Assembly: GCF_010747415.1 (NCBI RefSeq)
Contig: NZ_JAAGNZ010000001.1
Coordinates: forward strand, 558,001 to 622,000
Reading direction: 5' to 3'
DNA: 64,000 bases
Origin: Spirosoma agri
Lineage (GTDB): Bacteria > Bacteroidota > Bacteroidia > Cytophagales > Spirosomataceae
Every line of letters starts with the position of its first letter. Within the stretch, counting starts at the first letter, position 1. The notes under the pieces were generated by a model, which searched no databases, had not been told where the DNA came from, and saw only the letters and a list, made by a program, of their open reading frames with translations. Below, one piece after another: positions 8,991 through 16,610 of the stretch. Both the position numbers and the translations under genes were made by a program.

Positions 8991-9431
8991 TTAAGACGTA
9001 CGAAGATACTTAAAATAATTGCGAATTGACTTCATCACATCTGAATAAGGTATTTGCAGGCGTTCGGCTATAGTTCCCAACGAATGGCCCTGACGAAACG
9101 ATAAGTCGAAAACGAGCTTCTCAGCGGTTTCTTTCTCACTTGCTTTGTAGTCAGAGAGGGGAGCAGATAAAGCTCCGGTGACTCGACTTGCCTCAAGCGC
9201 TTTCGTACGGGCAAGTCGGACAATGCTGCACCCCGGACTGGCCATCGACCCTATACATTGCTCTATCTGCGGGGCAATGAACAAATCGACCAGAACCTGC
9301 TGTGCCAGCTCGGGTTGGGGAATAATTTGTAAGATGACCCCGTACGCCATAGCGCCGTATGTTTCATACAAAGCAAGTCGCTCGGTATTTCCGGGAACTG
9401 ATGTTTTGTCCAATCGTTTCGATGCACTCAT
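8991..9431 (-). CDS. Divergent sigma-70-like regulator
   Basis: 146 residues, small for an ECF sigma factor (usually 170-200). The C-terminus (GHSLGTIAERLQIPYSDVMKSIRNYFKYL) looks like a region-4 helix-turn-helix. The N-terminus (ETYGAMAYGVILQIIPQPELAQQVLVDLFI) aligns in spirit with region 2, but lacks the usual DxxQxxF and FxxWL-type core motifs that would bind the -10 element. It may therefore be a degenerate or specialised sigma factor. It precedes the anti-sigma-like gene by 11 nt. I am moderately sure of the superfamily and unsure whether it initiates transcription. Confidence 0.6.
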   Translation of the reverse strand: MSASKRLDKTSVPGNTERLALYETYGAMAYGVILQIIPQPELAQQVLVDLFIAPQIEQCIGSMASPGCSIVRLARTKALEASRVTGALSAPLSDYKASEKETAEKLVFDLSFRQGHSLGTIAERLQIPYSDVMKSIRNYFKYLRTS

Positions 9432-9707
9432 ACGATCAGTTAGTAAAACTTGATTTATACAACGCCAAGGATTCTACTCTGTTTAACGAACGTTGATAGC
9501 TAGCTCTATAACGCATTGATCTGTTGCTATATGCTCAAAATGAACTTTAGGTATATTTGTCTTGGCTAATAAGGAAGTAAATCTATAGTCGGATTAGGTT
9601 TTATCCAAACAATTCTCAACTTATTCAAGAATATATAACTAGTAGTGATAAATAGGCTTCGTTAAAAATTAAATGTTTATCTATAGTGAAACACTGAATT
9701 ATCCATG
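9432..9707. other. AT-rich gap with plus-strand promoter-like motif
   Basis: 275 bp with no convincing gene. A TAnnTTTG-type -7 motif (TATATTTG, 9552-9559) points along the plus strand, where no annotated gene follows. There is no TTG at the ideal distance (the nearest is about 25 nt upstream). No terminator for the minus-strand gene at 9708 is apparent. Confidence 0.35.
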
Positions 9708-10508
9708 TTAATGATTGTAGTGTTGTCGTATGCTTGTTGTCATAATCTGATAGATTTCTGCCAGTCGCGGTTGCATCTCCAACTGTCGTAAATGACTTTC
9801 AATGGTAGTAAGGTCACCCCGGCGGGCGGGGCCGGTCTGCACATCAGCCGGGTTTTTGACCGCAAGGCCCTTCCGGATGGTTTCACGAATAATGGGTTGC
9901 AGGAGTTCGAACTCCAGGCCATTGGTAGTGGTGAGATCGTGCGCAATGGCCAGCAGATGATTCGTAAAATTGCAGGCAAATACCGCCGAAACATGTAACG
10001 TCTGGCGTTCGGCGGAGGTGATGAGATAAACAATATCACTTAATTCCTGTCCCACCTTAACCAGTAGATCTTCGGTTGTTTTGCTGGTGGCCTCAATGCA
10101 AAGCGGAATTCCACGGAAGTCCATAAAAGGCTGTCCCTTCGTAAATGTCTGCAACCCATAGAAGACGCCCGTCCTGACGGGTACATCACTGTAGATCGTC
10201 ATCCAATTTTCCAGTGCAGTGAGCGACTGATTGCCCGATGTATGAACCAGCGTGGCATCTTCGGGCAGTACCAGCCGTGAGCAGACGGGTTCGAGCGAGT
10301 CATCGGGAACGGCGAGAACAAACAAGCGGGCGGGGCTATCGGCAAAGTTCAGGTCCGAATGCGTGCGGGCGTCATAAAGGTTACTGACAAGCTGCCGGCT
10401 ATGCGCAAGCTGCCGACTGTATACCTCATTAATGTGATGCCCCGCATTTTCGAGGGCTGGGGCGAGGTGCCAGGCCAGATTACCCGCACCAATAAAGGAT
10501 ACTTCCAT
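9708..10508 (-). CDS. Rossmann-fold DUF2520 protein
   Basis: 266 residues. The N-terminal NADP-binding fold begins with VSFIGAGNLAWHLAPALENAGH (residues 3-24, GxGNxA pattern). LFVLAVPDDSL and VHTSGNQSL follow the ProC/prephenate-dehydrogenase-like layout. The C-terminal helical DUF2520 half contains the AVFACNFTNHLLAIA stretch. The architecture resembles pyrroline-5-carboxylate reductase and beta-hydroxyacid dehydrogenases, but the substrate is unknown. It is divergent from the GT2 gene at 10562, with only about 50 bp between starts. Its start is preceded at 4 nt by TATACTTG, one base from the -7 consensus. Confidence 0.85.
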   Translation of the reverse strand: MEVSFIGAGNLAWHLAPALENAGHHINEVYSRQLAHSRQLVSNLYDARTHSDLNFADSPARLFVLAVPDDSLEPVCSRLVLPEDATLVHTSGNQSLTALENWMTIYSDVPVRTGVFYGLQTFTKGQPFMDFRGIPLCIEATSKTTEDLLVKVGQELSDIVYLITSAERQTLHVSAVFACNFTNHLLAIAHDLTTTNGLEFELLQPIIRETIRKGLAVKNPADVQTGPARRGDLTTIESHLRQLEMQPRLAEIYQIMTTSIRQHYNH

Positions 10509-10561
10509 AGCTCAAGTATAGAACATTTTGATTGAATTTAGCACCATACGTTCGGAACAAG

Positions 10562-11380
10562 ATGATTGGTGTATCGTTAATGGATGTAACTGGCTGGTTG
10601 CGTAAACAGAAAAGTCACGTAGCTTCTACGACCGATTCGCTACGATCTCCGGTTGCCCAGCCCATCAACTCATTATCATTACCTGACTCTGTTTTGTACG
10701 CTATCCTGGTCATTATCCCGGCTTTCAATGAAGAGAACTCCGTTGGGAAGGTCATTCGCGAAATTCCGGCTGGCCTTGTCGACGAAATTGTGGTCGTCAA
10801 TAACAATTCGAACGACCAAACGGCCGTGGAAGCAGCTCTTGCAGGAGCTACTGTTCTGGACGAACCCAGCCAAGGATATGGACGGGCCTGCCTAAAAGGG
10901 ATCGCTTACGCTCACAATCGGCAACAAAAGCCAGATGTAGTTGTTTTCATCGATGCTGACTACTCGGACTATCCCGGCGAGATGACTCAGGTAGTGGCAC
11001 CGATACTGAAAAACGAAGCGGATCTGGTTATTGGCTCACGAGCGCTGGGCAACCGGCAGCGGGGTTCGATGACACCGCAGCAACTGTTCGGCAACTGGCT
11101 GGCAACAACCTTGCTCCGATGGTTGTACAATGTTCGTTATACCGATCTGGGGCCGTTTCGGGCTATTCGGTTCGATAAACTACTGGCATTAGATATGCAG
11201 GATAAAACCTACGGATGGACGGTCGAGATGCAGTTGAAAGCGGCCAAACACCGACTCCGGATTGTGGAGGTGCCGGTCAACTACCGAAGACGCATCGGTT
11301 TCTCGAAAATCTCGGGAACGGTTAAAGGGACAGTACTGGCCGGCTATAAGATTATTACAACGATTTTTAAATACTGGTGA
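10562..11380 (+). CDS. GT2 glycosyltransferase (polyprenyl-P-sugar synthase-like)
   Basis: A cytosolic family-2 glycosyltransferase of 272 residues from the ATG at 10562; an upstream TTG at 10532 is in frame but less likely. The nucleotide-sugar site starts at VIIPAFNEENSVGKVI, then VVVNNNSNDQT and the metal-binding VFIDADYSDYPGE. GPFRAIRFDKLLAL and GWTVEMQLKA follow, as in DPM1/DPG-synthase-like enzymes that load a sugar onto polyprenyl phosphate. There is no transmembrane segment. A membrane GT-C enzyme that would use such a donor lies two genes downstream, which supports the role; the sugar is not known. Confidence 0.85.
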   Translation: MIGVSLMDVTGWLRKQKSHVASTTDSLRSPVAQPINSLSLPDSVLYAILVIIPAFNEENSVGKVIREIPAGLVDEIVVVNNNSNDQTAVEAALAGATVLDEPSQGYGRACLKGIAYAHNRQQKPDVVVFIDADYSDYPGEMTQVVAPILKNEADLVIGSRALGNRQRGSMTPQQLFGNWLATTLLRWLYNVRYTDLGPFRAIRFDKLLALDMQDKTYGWTVEMQLKAAKHRLRIVEVPVNYRRRIGFSKISGTVKGTVLAGYKIITTIFKYW

Positions 11381-11546
11381 TCGTTGGGCAAATGACCAGA
11401 AAAACAGGACAGATTATTGAGCGAACGGGTTATCAGACTGAAAACATAGTCGCTTCAACAACGTGTTCGTCGTTTACGCCGATTATCGACCAGATGAAAG
11501 TACACAATACCAAAATCAACGTTAAAACGATTTCGTTTTCACCAAC

Positions 11547-13067
11547 ATGGAAATATCAGTCCTGATTCTTTATGGGCTGGCTCTGTTGTTATTGTTTCTC
11601 TACAACTGCGGCCAGTTAAGCCTGATTATCATTTATCTACGCTCTGGACGAAAGCGAAAATCCGCCATTCTGCTGGCCGATAGCGTGCACCCGGATTCAT
11701 TGCCCCGGGTTACGATTCAGCTGCCGGTTTACAACGAACTGTATGTCATCGAGCGACTGATTGACGCCGTTGTTGACATACGGTATCCCAAAGACAAGCT
11801 CGATATTCAGGTGCTCGATGACTCAACCGATGAAACGGTGCAGATCATTGCCGCTAAGGTGAAGGAATACCAGCAACAGGGTTTTGATATCGAACACGTT
11901 CGGCGTCCGGAGCGGAAAGGATTCAAGGCCGGAGCCCTGGGGTATGGCCTGGCGTTTGCAAAAGGCGAGTTTATCGCGATTTTCGATGCCGACTTTGTCC
12001 CTGATCCGGATTTTCTGCTCAAAACCGTTCCGCATTTCAGCGACCCGAAAGTGGCTATCGTTCAAACGCGCTGGGAACATCTGAACGAAGATTTCTCGCT
12101 GATAACGCAGTTGCAGGCATTTGGGTTGAACGCCCATTTCACCATCGAACAAAGCGGGCGGTATGCGGCTGGTTTTCTAGCCAATTTCAACGGCACGGGT
12201 GGTGTCTGGCGGAAGATAGCCATAGCTGACGCCGGCGGCTGGCAGAGCGACACGCTTACCGAAGACCTGGATTTGAGCTATCGGGCTCAATTGCGCGGTT
12301 GGAAATTTGTCTATCGCGAAGATGTTGGTTCGCCTGCCGAGTTGCCGGTAGCTATGAACGCGCTAAAGTCGCAGCAATATCGCTGGATGAAGGGCGCGGC
12401 AGAGTGCGCGCGTAAGTTGATCGTGAAGGTCTTAAAAGCGCCGAATGTTTCGCTCGTGATGAAGCTTCACGCTTTTTTTCATCTCTTCAGCAGTGCAACA
12501 TTCATCCTCGTATTGATCCTCGGCGTAGTGAGCGTCCCGTTGATTTACATCCGCCATCGACATCCTGAATGGGAGAGCGTATTTTTTGTGATTAACCTGT
12601 TTCAAGTTAACCTGCTGATTCTTATTACGTTTTACGGCATTCCGTTCTGGCTCCTGAAGCGCGGGAGTAAGGCTAGCCTGATCTGGTATTTCCCAATGTA
12701 TTCATCGCTGATGATGGGGTTGTCGTTGCACAATACGATCGCAGTGATAGAAGGCTATATCGGTCGAAAAACACCATTCGTTCGGACGCCCAAATTCAAC
12801 GTAAAACTGGCTGGCGATCGCTGGGATGCCAATAAATACGTCAGTCGGAAGCTCAGCTGGCTGGCCCTGGCCGAAGGCGCGCTCGCACTTTATTTTCTCG
12901 GTGGGTTAGTGCTGGCTTTCTACGTGCAGGACTTCCGGATGTTCTTTCTGCACATCATGCTTATGGTTGGGTTTGGAATGGTGTTCGTATATTCGCTCGT
13001 CCATGCGGGACGTCGCCCAGCCGGTGTTCCGGTTCGAGTGGCTCGTCCGGTATCGGTGAGTGTATGA
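11547..13067 (+). CDS. Cellulose-synthase-like membrane GT2
   Basis: 506 residues. One N-terminal membrane segment (3-31) precedes a processive-type GT2 domain: VTIQLPVYNE, Asp91-Asp92, FDADF near 146-150, Glu239-Asp240 in TEDLDLSYRAQL, and Q276-x-x-RW (QQYRW). Four to five C-terminal membrane spans follow. This D,D,D,QxxRW layout is that of BcsA/mannan-synthase-like or glucomannan synthases. There is no PilZ domain, so no direct c-di-GMP control is visible. Its stop overlaps the next start (ATGA), so it is co-translated with the GT-C gene. It probably makes a polysaccharide or glycolipid; the product is unknown. Confidence 0.88.
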   Translation: MEISVLILYGLALLLLFLYNCGQLSLIIIYLRSGRKRKSAILLADSVHPDSLPRVTIQLPVYNELYVIERLIDAVVDIRYPKDKLDIQVLDDSTDETVQIIAAKVKEYQQQGFDIEHVRRPERKGFKAGALGYGLAFAKGEFIAIFDADFVPDPDFLLKTVPHFSDPKVAIVQTRWEHLNEDFSLITQLQAFGLNAHFTIEQSGRYAAGFLANFNGTGGVWRKIAIADAGGWQSDTLTEDLDLSYRAQLRGWKFVYREDVGSPAELPVAMNALKSQQYRWMKGAAECARKLIVKVLKAPNVSLVMKLHAFFHLFSSATFILVLILGVVSVPLIYIRHRHPEWESVFFVINLFQVNLLILITFYGIPFWLLKRGSKASLIWYFPMYSSLMMGLSLHNTIAVIEGYIGRKTPFVRTPKFNVKLAGDRWDANKYVSRKLSWLALAEGALALYFLGGLVLAFYVQDFRMFFLHIMLMVGFGMVFVYSLVHAGRRPAGVPVRVARPVSVSV

Positions 13068-14410
13068 TGGTAACTCCGCTTCGTTTGCTCTGGCTCATCA
13101 CATCGGCCACTGCGTACATCATAATCGCTTACACAATTTCCCGTCAGCAATTCGATTGGCTAATCGTTCTGCTGACGGGATTGTTTTTGTGGTATTGGTG
13201 GGTGCTTACCCTCGACCAGCATGGGAGAGGGGTCGGGGGTGAGGGAAACCGCTTTCTATTCAGCGCGGCAATCCTGTTCAGACTTGCCTTGCTCTTTGCT
13301 ATGCCCCGGCTCTCCGATGATGTTTATCGATTCGTGTGGGATGGGCGGCTGCTCTCGCATGGCTTCAACCCGTATCTGTACCTGCCCAATTCGATTGTCA
13401 ATACAAAAATAGCTCAGCTTGCCAATCTGTACGGAGACCTGTTCCGACACCTTAACTCTCCCGCTTATTTCACCGTCTATCCGCCACTGAATCAGATTCT
13501 TTTTGGTGTAGCAGCGAGGCTGTCGTCCAACAGTTTATTCTGGAATGTCGTTTGGCTTCGTGTGCCAATTCTGCTTAGCGACATAGGTTCATTGTGGCTC
13601 CTGACGAAACTGTTACGCCAATTGGGGCGCAGTCCTAATCTGGCGCTGCTGTACGGACTGAATCCGCTGGTCATCCTCGAACTGACTGGAAATCTGCATT
13701 TCGAGGCTGTCATGATTTTCTTTACCCTGTTGGCTGCCTGGTGGCTTTTGCAAGACAACCAGTCCTGGTTGAGCGTACTAAAATCAGCGGGCGCGCTGGC
13801 GCTGGCTATTGGGTCGAAATTGTTGCCGCTGGTGCTACTGCCGATTATTGTTCGGTGGCTGGGATGGCGGAAAGGGATTGTTTATGCTATCTTGACCGGT
13901 CTGTTTACGATCGTTCAGTTTGTCTCCTTTGCCAGTCTCGAACTGGTGCAGAACATATTCTCCAGCGTCAATCTCTATTTCCAGAAGTTTGAGTTCAATG
14001 CCAGTATCTATTACGTTTTACGCGCCATTGGTTACTGGTTTAAAGGGTACAATGCCATTGGATTTATCGGTTTCTGGCTGTCCGTCACGACAACGCTGAG
14101 TATGCTGTGGATTTCGTTCCGGTGGCGTACCGTGTCTATTCCGGCACAGGTACTGGCGGTGCTGACACTCTATTTTGCCTTTGCTACCACGGTTCATCCC
14201 TGGTATATCACGACGCTTGTAGCCGCTGCCGTTTTCACCCGCTTTCGCTATCCCCTCGTTTGGTCTGCATTGATTCCGTTATCGTATTGTACCTACCGAG
14301 CCGTGCCGTATCAGGAAAATCTTTGGCTAACAGCAATTGAGTACAGCGTGGTGTTCGCTTTTCTGGTAGCGGAGATCAGGCGACGGAGCGAAAAGATGCT
14401 GGCCCGGTGA
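13064..14410 (+). CDS. GT-C type polytopic glycosyltransferase (mannosyltransferase-like)
   Basis: 448 residues with about ten hydrophobic membrane segments. The first periplasmic loop has the DDVYRFVWDGRLLSHGFNPY motif (about 84-103), the acidic pair typical of GT-C enzymes that use polyprenyl-phosphate sugars. LTGNLHFEAVMIFF is also typical of GT87/mannosyltransferase relatives. It overlaps the upstream GT2 gene by 4 nt. With the polyprenyl-P-sugar synthase-like GT2 at 10562, it forms a plausible donor-synthesis plus transfer pathway on the outer face of the inner membrane. The sugar identity is inferred from family resemblance only. Confidence 0.8.
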   Translation: MMVTPLRLLWLITSATAYIIIAYTISRQQFDWLIVLLTGLFLWYWWVLTLDQHGRGVGGEGNRFLFSAAILFRLALLFAMPRLSDDVYRFVWDGRLLSHGFNPYLYLPNSIVNTKIAQLANLYGDLFRHLNSPAYFTVYPPLNQILFGVAARLSSNSLFWNVVWLRVPILLSDIGSLWLLTKLLRQLGRSPNLALLYGLNPLVILELTGNLHFEAVMIFFTLLAAWWLLQDNQSWLSVLKSAGALALAIGSKLLPLVLLPIIVRWLGWRKGIVYAILTGLFTIVQFVSFASLELVQNIFSSVNLYFQKFEFNASIYYVLRAIGYWFKGYNAIGFIGFWLSVTTTLSMLWISFRWRTVSIPAQVLAVLTLYFAFATTVHPWYITTLVAAAVFTRFRYPLVWSALIPLSYCTYRAVPYQENLWLTAIEYSVVFAFLVAEIRRRSEKMLAR

Positions 14411-14412
14411 TT

Positions 14413-14420
14413 TATATTTG
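14413..14420 (+). promoter_or_regulatory. -7 promoter element of SAM hydrolase gene
   Basis: TATATTTG lies just after the stop codon of the GT-C gene and 22 nt before the SAM hydrolase ATG. No TTG is seen at -33. It suggests that the gene can also be transcribed independently. Confidence 0.4.
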
Positions 14421-14442
14421 CGCTGGAATTACACCACCAGCC

Positions 14443-15339
14443 ATGAAGCCAGCTTACACCGCTACCGTTTTACTTCTTTTTGGTTTCCTGCAATTTGCCC
14501 GCGCCCAGAATGGCATTGTCGTTTTTCAATCGGATTTTGGGCTGAAAGACGGGGCCGTATCAGCCATGAAGGGCGTGGCGATGGGTGTATCGTCCGAGCT
14601 AAAGCTGTTCGATTTGACGCACGAAATTCCCGCTTATAACATCTGGGAGGCCGCTTACCGGCTGCATCAAACCGTTTCGTACTACCCGAAGGGAACGGTT
14701 TTTGTCTCGGTCTGCGACCCCGGCGTTGGTACGGATCGTCATTCGGTAGTGCTGCTTACGAAGTCAGGTCATTATATTGTGACACCCGATAACGGTACAC
14801 TGACACTGGTTGCAGAAAATCTGGGTATTGGTGAGATTCGGGAAATTGACGAAGCGGTCAATCGACTGAAGAACTCGAACGAATCCTACACGTTTCATGG
14901 TCGCGATGTATATGCGTATACGGCGGCCCGACTGGCATCCCGAACCATTACATTTCAGCAGGTCGGTTCAACCGTGCGCAACGATGTCGTGCGTTTGCCG
15001 TACCAAAAGGCGGACTACGCAAATGGCGTGCTCAAAGGAACGATTCCTGCGCTTGATGTTCAGTACGGCAATGTCTGGACCAACATACCAAAAGCCATGC
15101 TGGCGCAACTCAATGCCAAACCCGGTGAGGCCGTACGCATTCAGATTATGCACAACGATTCGACCGTCTATGACAAGTCAGTTCGGCTAGTGAATACGTT
15201 TGGCGAAGCCCCCATTGGTGCTGATGTAGCCTATATCAACAGCCTACTGAATTTCTCGATTGCCGTGAATCAGGGTAATTTCTCGGGGAAGTACAATGTG
15301 TTTAGCGGAGCCGACTGGAAAATTGTTGTTAGTAAGTAG
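14443..15339 (+). CDS. Exported SAM hydroxide adenosyltransferase (SAM hydrolase)
   Basis: 298 residues of the SAM hydrolase/chlorinase-fluorinase fold (formerly DUF62). Conserved blocks are FQSDFGLKDGAVSAMKGV, FVSVCDPGVGTDRHSVVLL, TPDNGTLTL and FHGRDVYAYTAARL. Hydrolases of this family split SAM into adenosine and methionine. Unusually, the start at 14443 gives a clear signal peptide (MKPAYTATVLLLFGFLQFARAQ), so the enzyme should leave the cytoplasm. An in-frame GTG at 14407 would bury the signal and is less likely. It follows the GT genes, with a possible promoter of its own. Confidence 0.88.
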   Translation: MKPAYTATVLLLFGFLQFARAQNGIVVFQSDFGLKDGAVSAMKGVAMGVSSELKLFDLTHEIPAYNIWEAAYRLHQTVSYYPKGTVFVSVCDPGVGTDRHSVVLLTKSGHYIVTPDNGTLTLVAENLGIGEIREIDEAVNRLKNSNESYTFHGRDVYAYTAARLASRTITFQQVGSTVRNDVVRLPYQKADYANGVLKGTIPALDVQYGNVWTNIPKAMLAQLNAKPGEAVRIQIMHNDSTVYDKSVRLVNTFGEAPIGADVAYINSLLNFSIAVNQGNFSGKYNVFSGADWKIVVSK

Positions 15340-15397
15340 AGATCATACAGACGTTAACGCCTGGTTCACCCAAGAACGCATCCAGACTGCCCGCTTC

Positions 15398-16489
15398 TCA
15401 AACTTTATACGATTTGAGCCACCCCTTAAGAATAGACGGGTCGGAAAGGTCTTTCACATCTCGTTTAGCATCCTTGATGCTCCGTTTCAACGCGCGAATG
15501 TCGTTGTTAAAACTAAGTTCCAAGCCCACTGGCGAACTAACCAGCCCGAACGGTTTACCCAGCATAGACGCCAGTTGGGTTTGCAGCGTAAACAGTTCGT
15601 CACTGAGTTCATCGACCTGTTGTTTCAGGATTTTGTTGTAGTATTTCAACTGAATGTCGGCCAGCGATTCGAGGTGCTGCTGGTCGATGCGGTCGAACTC
15701 AAGCTGGAGCCGAAGCAGTGCAAGGAGGTCGCTCTTTTCGTACGCTTCAGTCACCCGCTGCATGATTTCGGTCTTGCGGACCTTCTCGGCCTCATCGGGT
15801 TCGCGGTCGGGGTGAAACGCCTTCACCAGATCCATGTACAGGGTTCGCACGGCTTTCGTGATGTTTCGTTCGTCGAGCTGTTTTTTCGCTTCGCGAGCCT
15901 GCTGCTTCGCCGATTTTGGTTTCTTCGCTCGTTTTTCGTCGCGTTCCTGTTGCTCGTTTGCCTGCCGGGCCTGCATCTGTTCGTCAAGATAGGCCATGAA
16001 TTTCTCCTGCGTACTCACATCGGCATGCTCGTCGATTTCGATTCCGTACATTGAACTGACCACCTCTTTCATGACATCCGAAACCTGCTGGTCCGATTCA
16101 GCGTCGATCGCGTCGAACCCGTCCTTGTCGTACTTGTCGAAAATGGGCTTAAGCTCGTTCATACCGTGTTCACTGATTAGATCGTAAGCCAGATCAATGA
16201 TCAGGTCAGTGAGTTTTTTCTTTTCGGATTTAGTCGCATCGGGACGTTCGTACGCCCGGTCAAATACCCGCACGAGGTTGGCGCGTAGCTGGTTGTATTC
16301 CCGCAGCAACGGTTCATAGTCGGTGTAAACGCGTTGCTGAATGGCCGTCGCGGCTGTCCGGAATTGCGTCAATTCATCCTCTAGCTCACCAATTTTTTGG
16401 GTCAGCCGATTAAATTCCTTCTGGGCCTTCGAGAGCGGGGCTTTGTCTTTGCTAGGCGTCGGAATATGAACGAGCTGCGGATTGGCCAT
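15398..16489 (-). CDS. J-domain-like coiled-coil protein
   Basis: 363 residues from the ATG at 16489 (MANPQLVHIP). Helix-rich and strongly charged, with predicted coiled coils at about 25-60 and 275-300. The central segment LYMDLVKAFHPDREPDEAEK with MQRVTEAYE resembles a J-domain (HPD followed by helix IV), preceded by a Lys/Arg/Gln-rich stretch at about 190-215. J-domains stimulate DnaK ATPase. There is no Gly/Phe region or zinc finger, so it is not DnaJ itself. It stands alone between convergent and divergent neighbours. Function unknown; a DnaK co-chaperone is inference from the HPD motif. Confidence 0.7.
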   Translation of the reverse strand: MANPQLVHIPTPSKDKAPLSKAQKEFNRLTQKIGELEDELTQFRTAATAIQQRVYTDYEPLLREYNQLRANLVRVFDRAYERPDATKSEKKKLTDLIIDLAYDLISEHGMNELKPIFDKYDKDGFDAIDAESDQQVSDVMKEVVSSMYGIEIDEHADVSTQEKFMAYLDEQMQARQANEQQERDEKRAKKPKSAKQQAREAKKQLDERNITKAVRTLYMDLVKAFHPDREPDEAEKVRKTEIMQRVTEAYEKSDLLALLRLQLEFDRIDQQHLESLADIQLKYYNKILKQQVDELSDELFTLQTQLASMLGKPFGLVSSPVGLELSFNNDIRALKRSIKDAKRDVKDLSDPSILKGWLKSYKV

Positions 16490-16610
16490 AACAATTGATT
16501 TTTGTGGAATAAAAAAGACAATGGTCAGCGGCAATCAGGGTAATGGTCACAGAATAAGCCTGTGATCAGCCTGATGCCGCTAACCATTGGTAAGAAATGG
16601 TCAACTCCTT

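Noticed and set aside
9673..9711. 12-codon ORF at the 3' end of the DUF2520 gap
   Set aside because: Too short, no coding signal, overlaps the convergent gene end.
11377..11565. 62-codon frame between the two GT2 genes, overlapping the first by GTGA
   Set aside because: Starts with GTG, overlaps the next gene, low-complexity Thr/Ser-rich product and no family resemblance. The 166-bp gap is more likely non-coding.
15296..16054. 252-codon open frame on the plus strand over the J-domain-like gene
   Set aside because: Antisense shadow; Phe/Val/Leu-rich product without domain features, while the minus-strand gene has coherent charged helices and an HPD motif.
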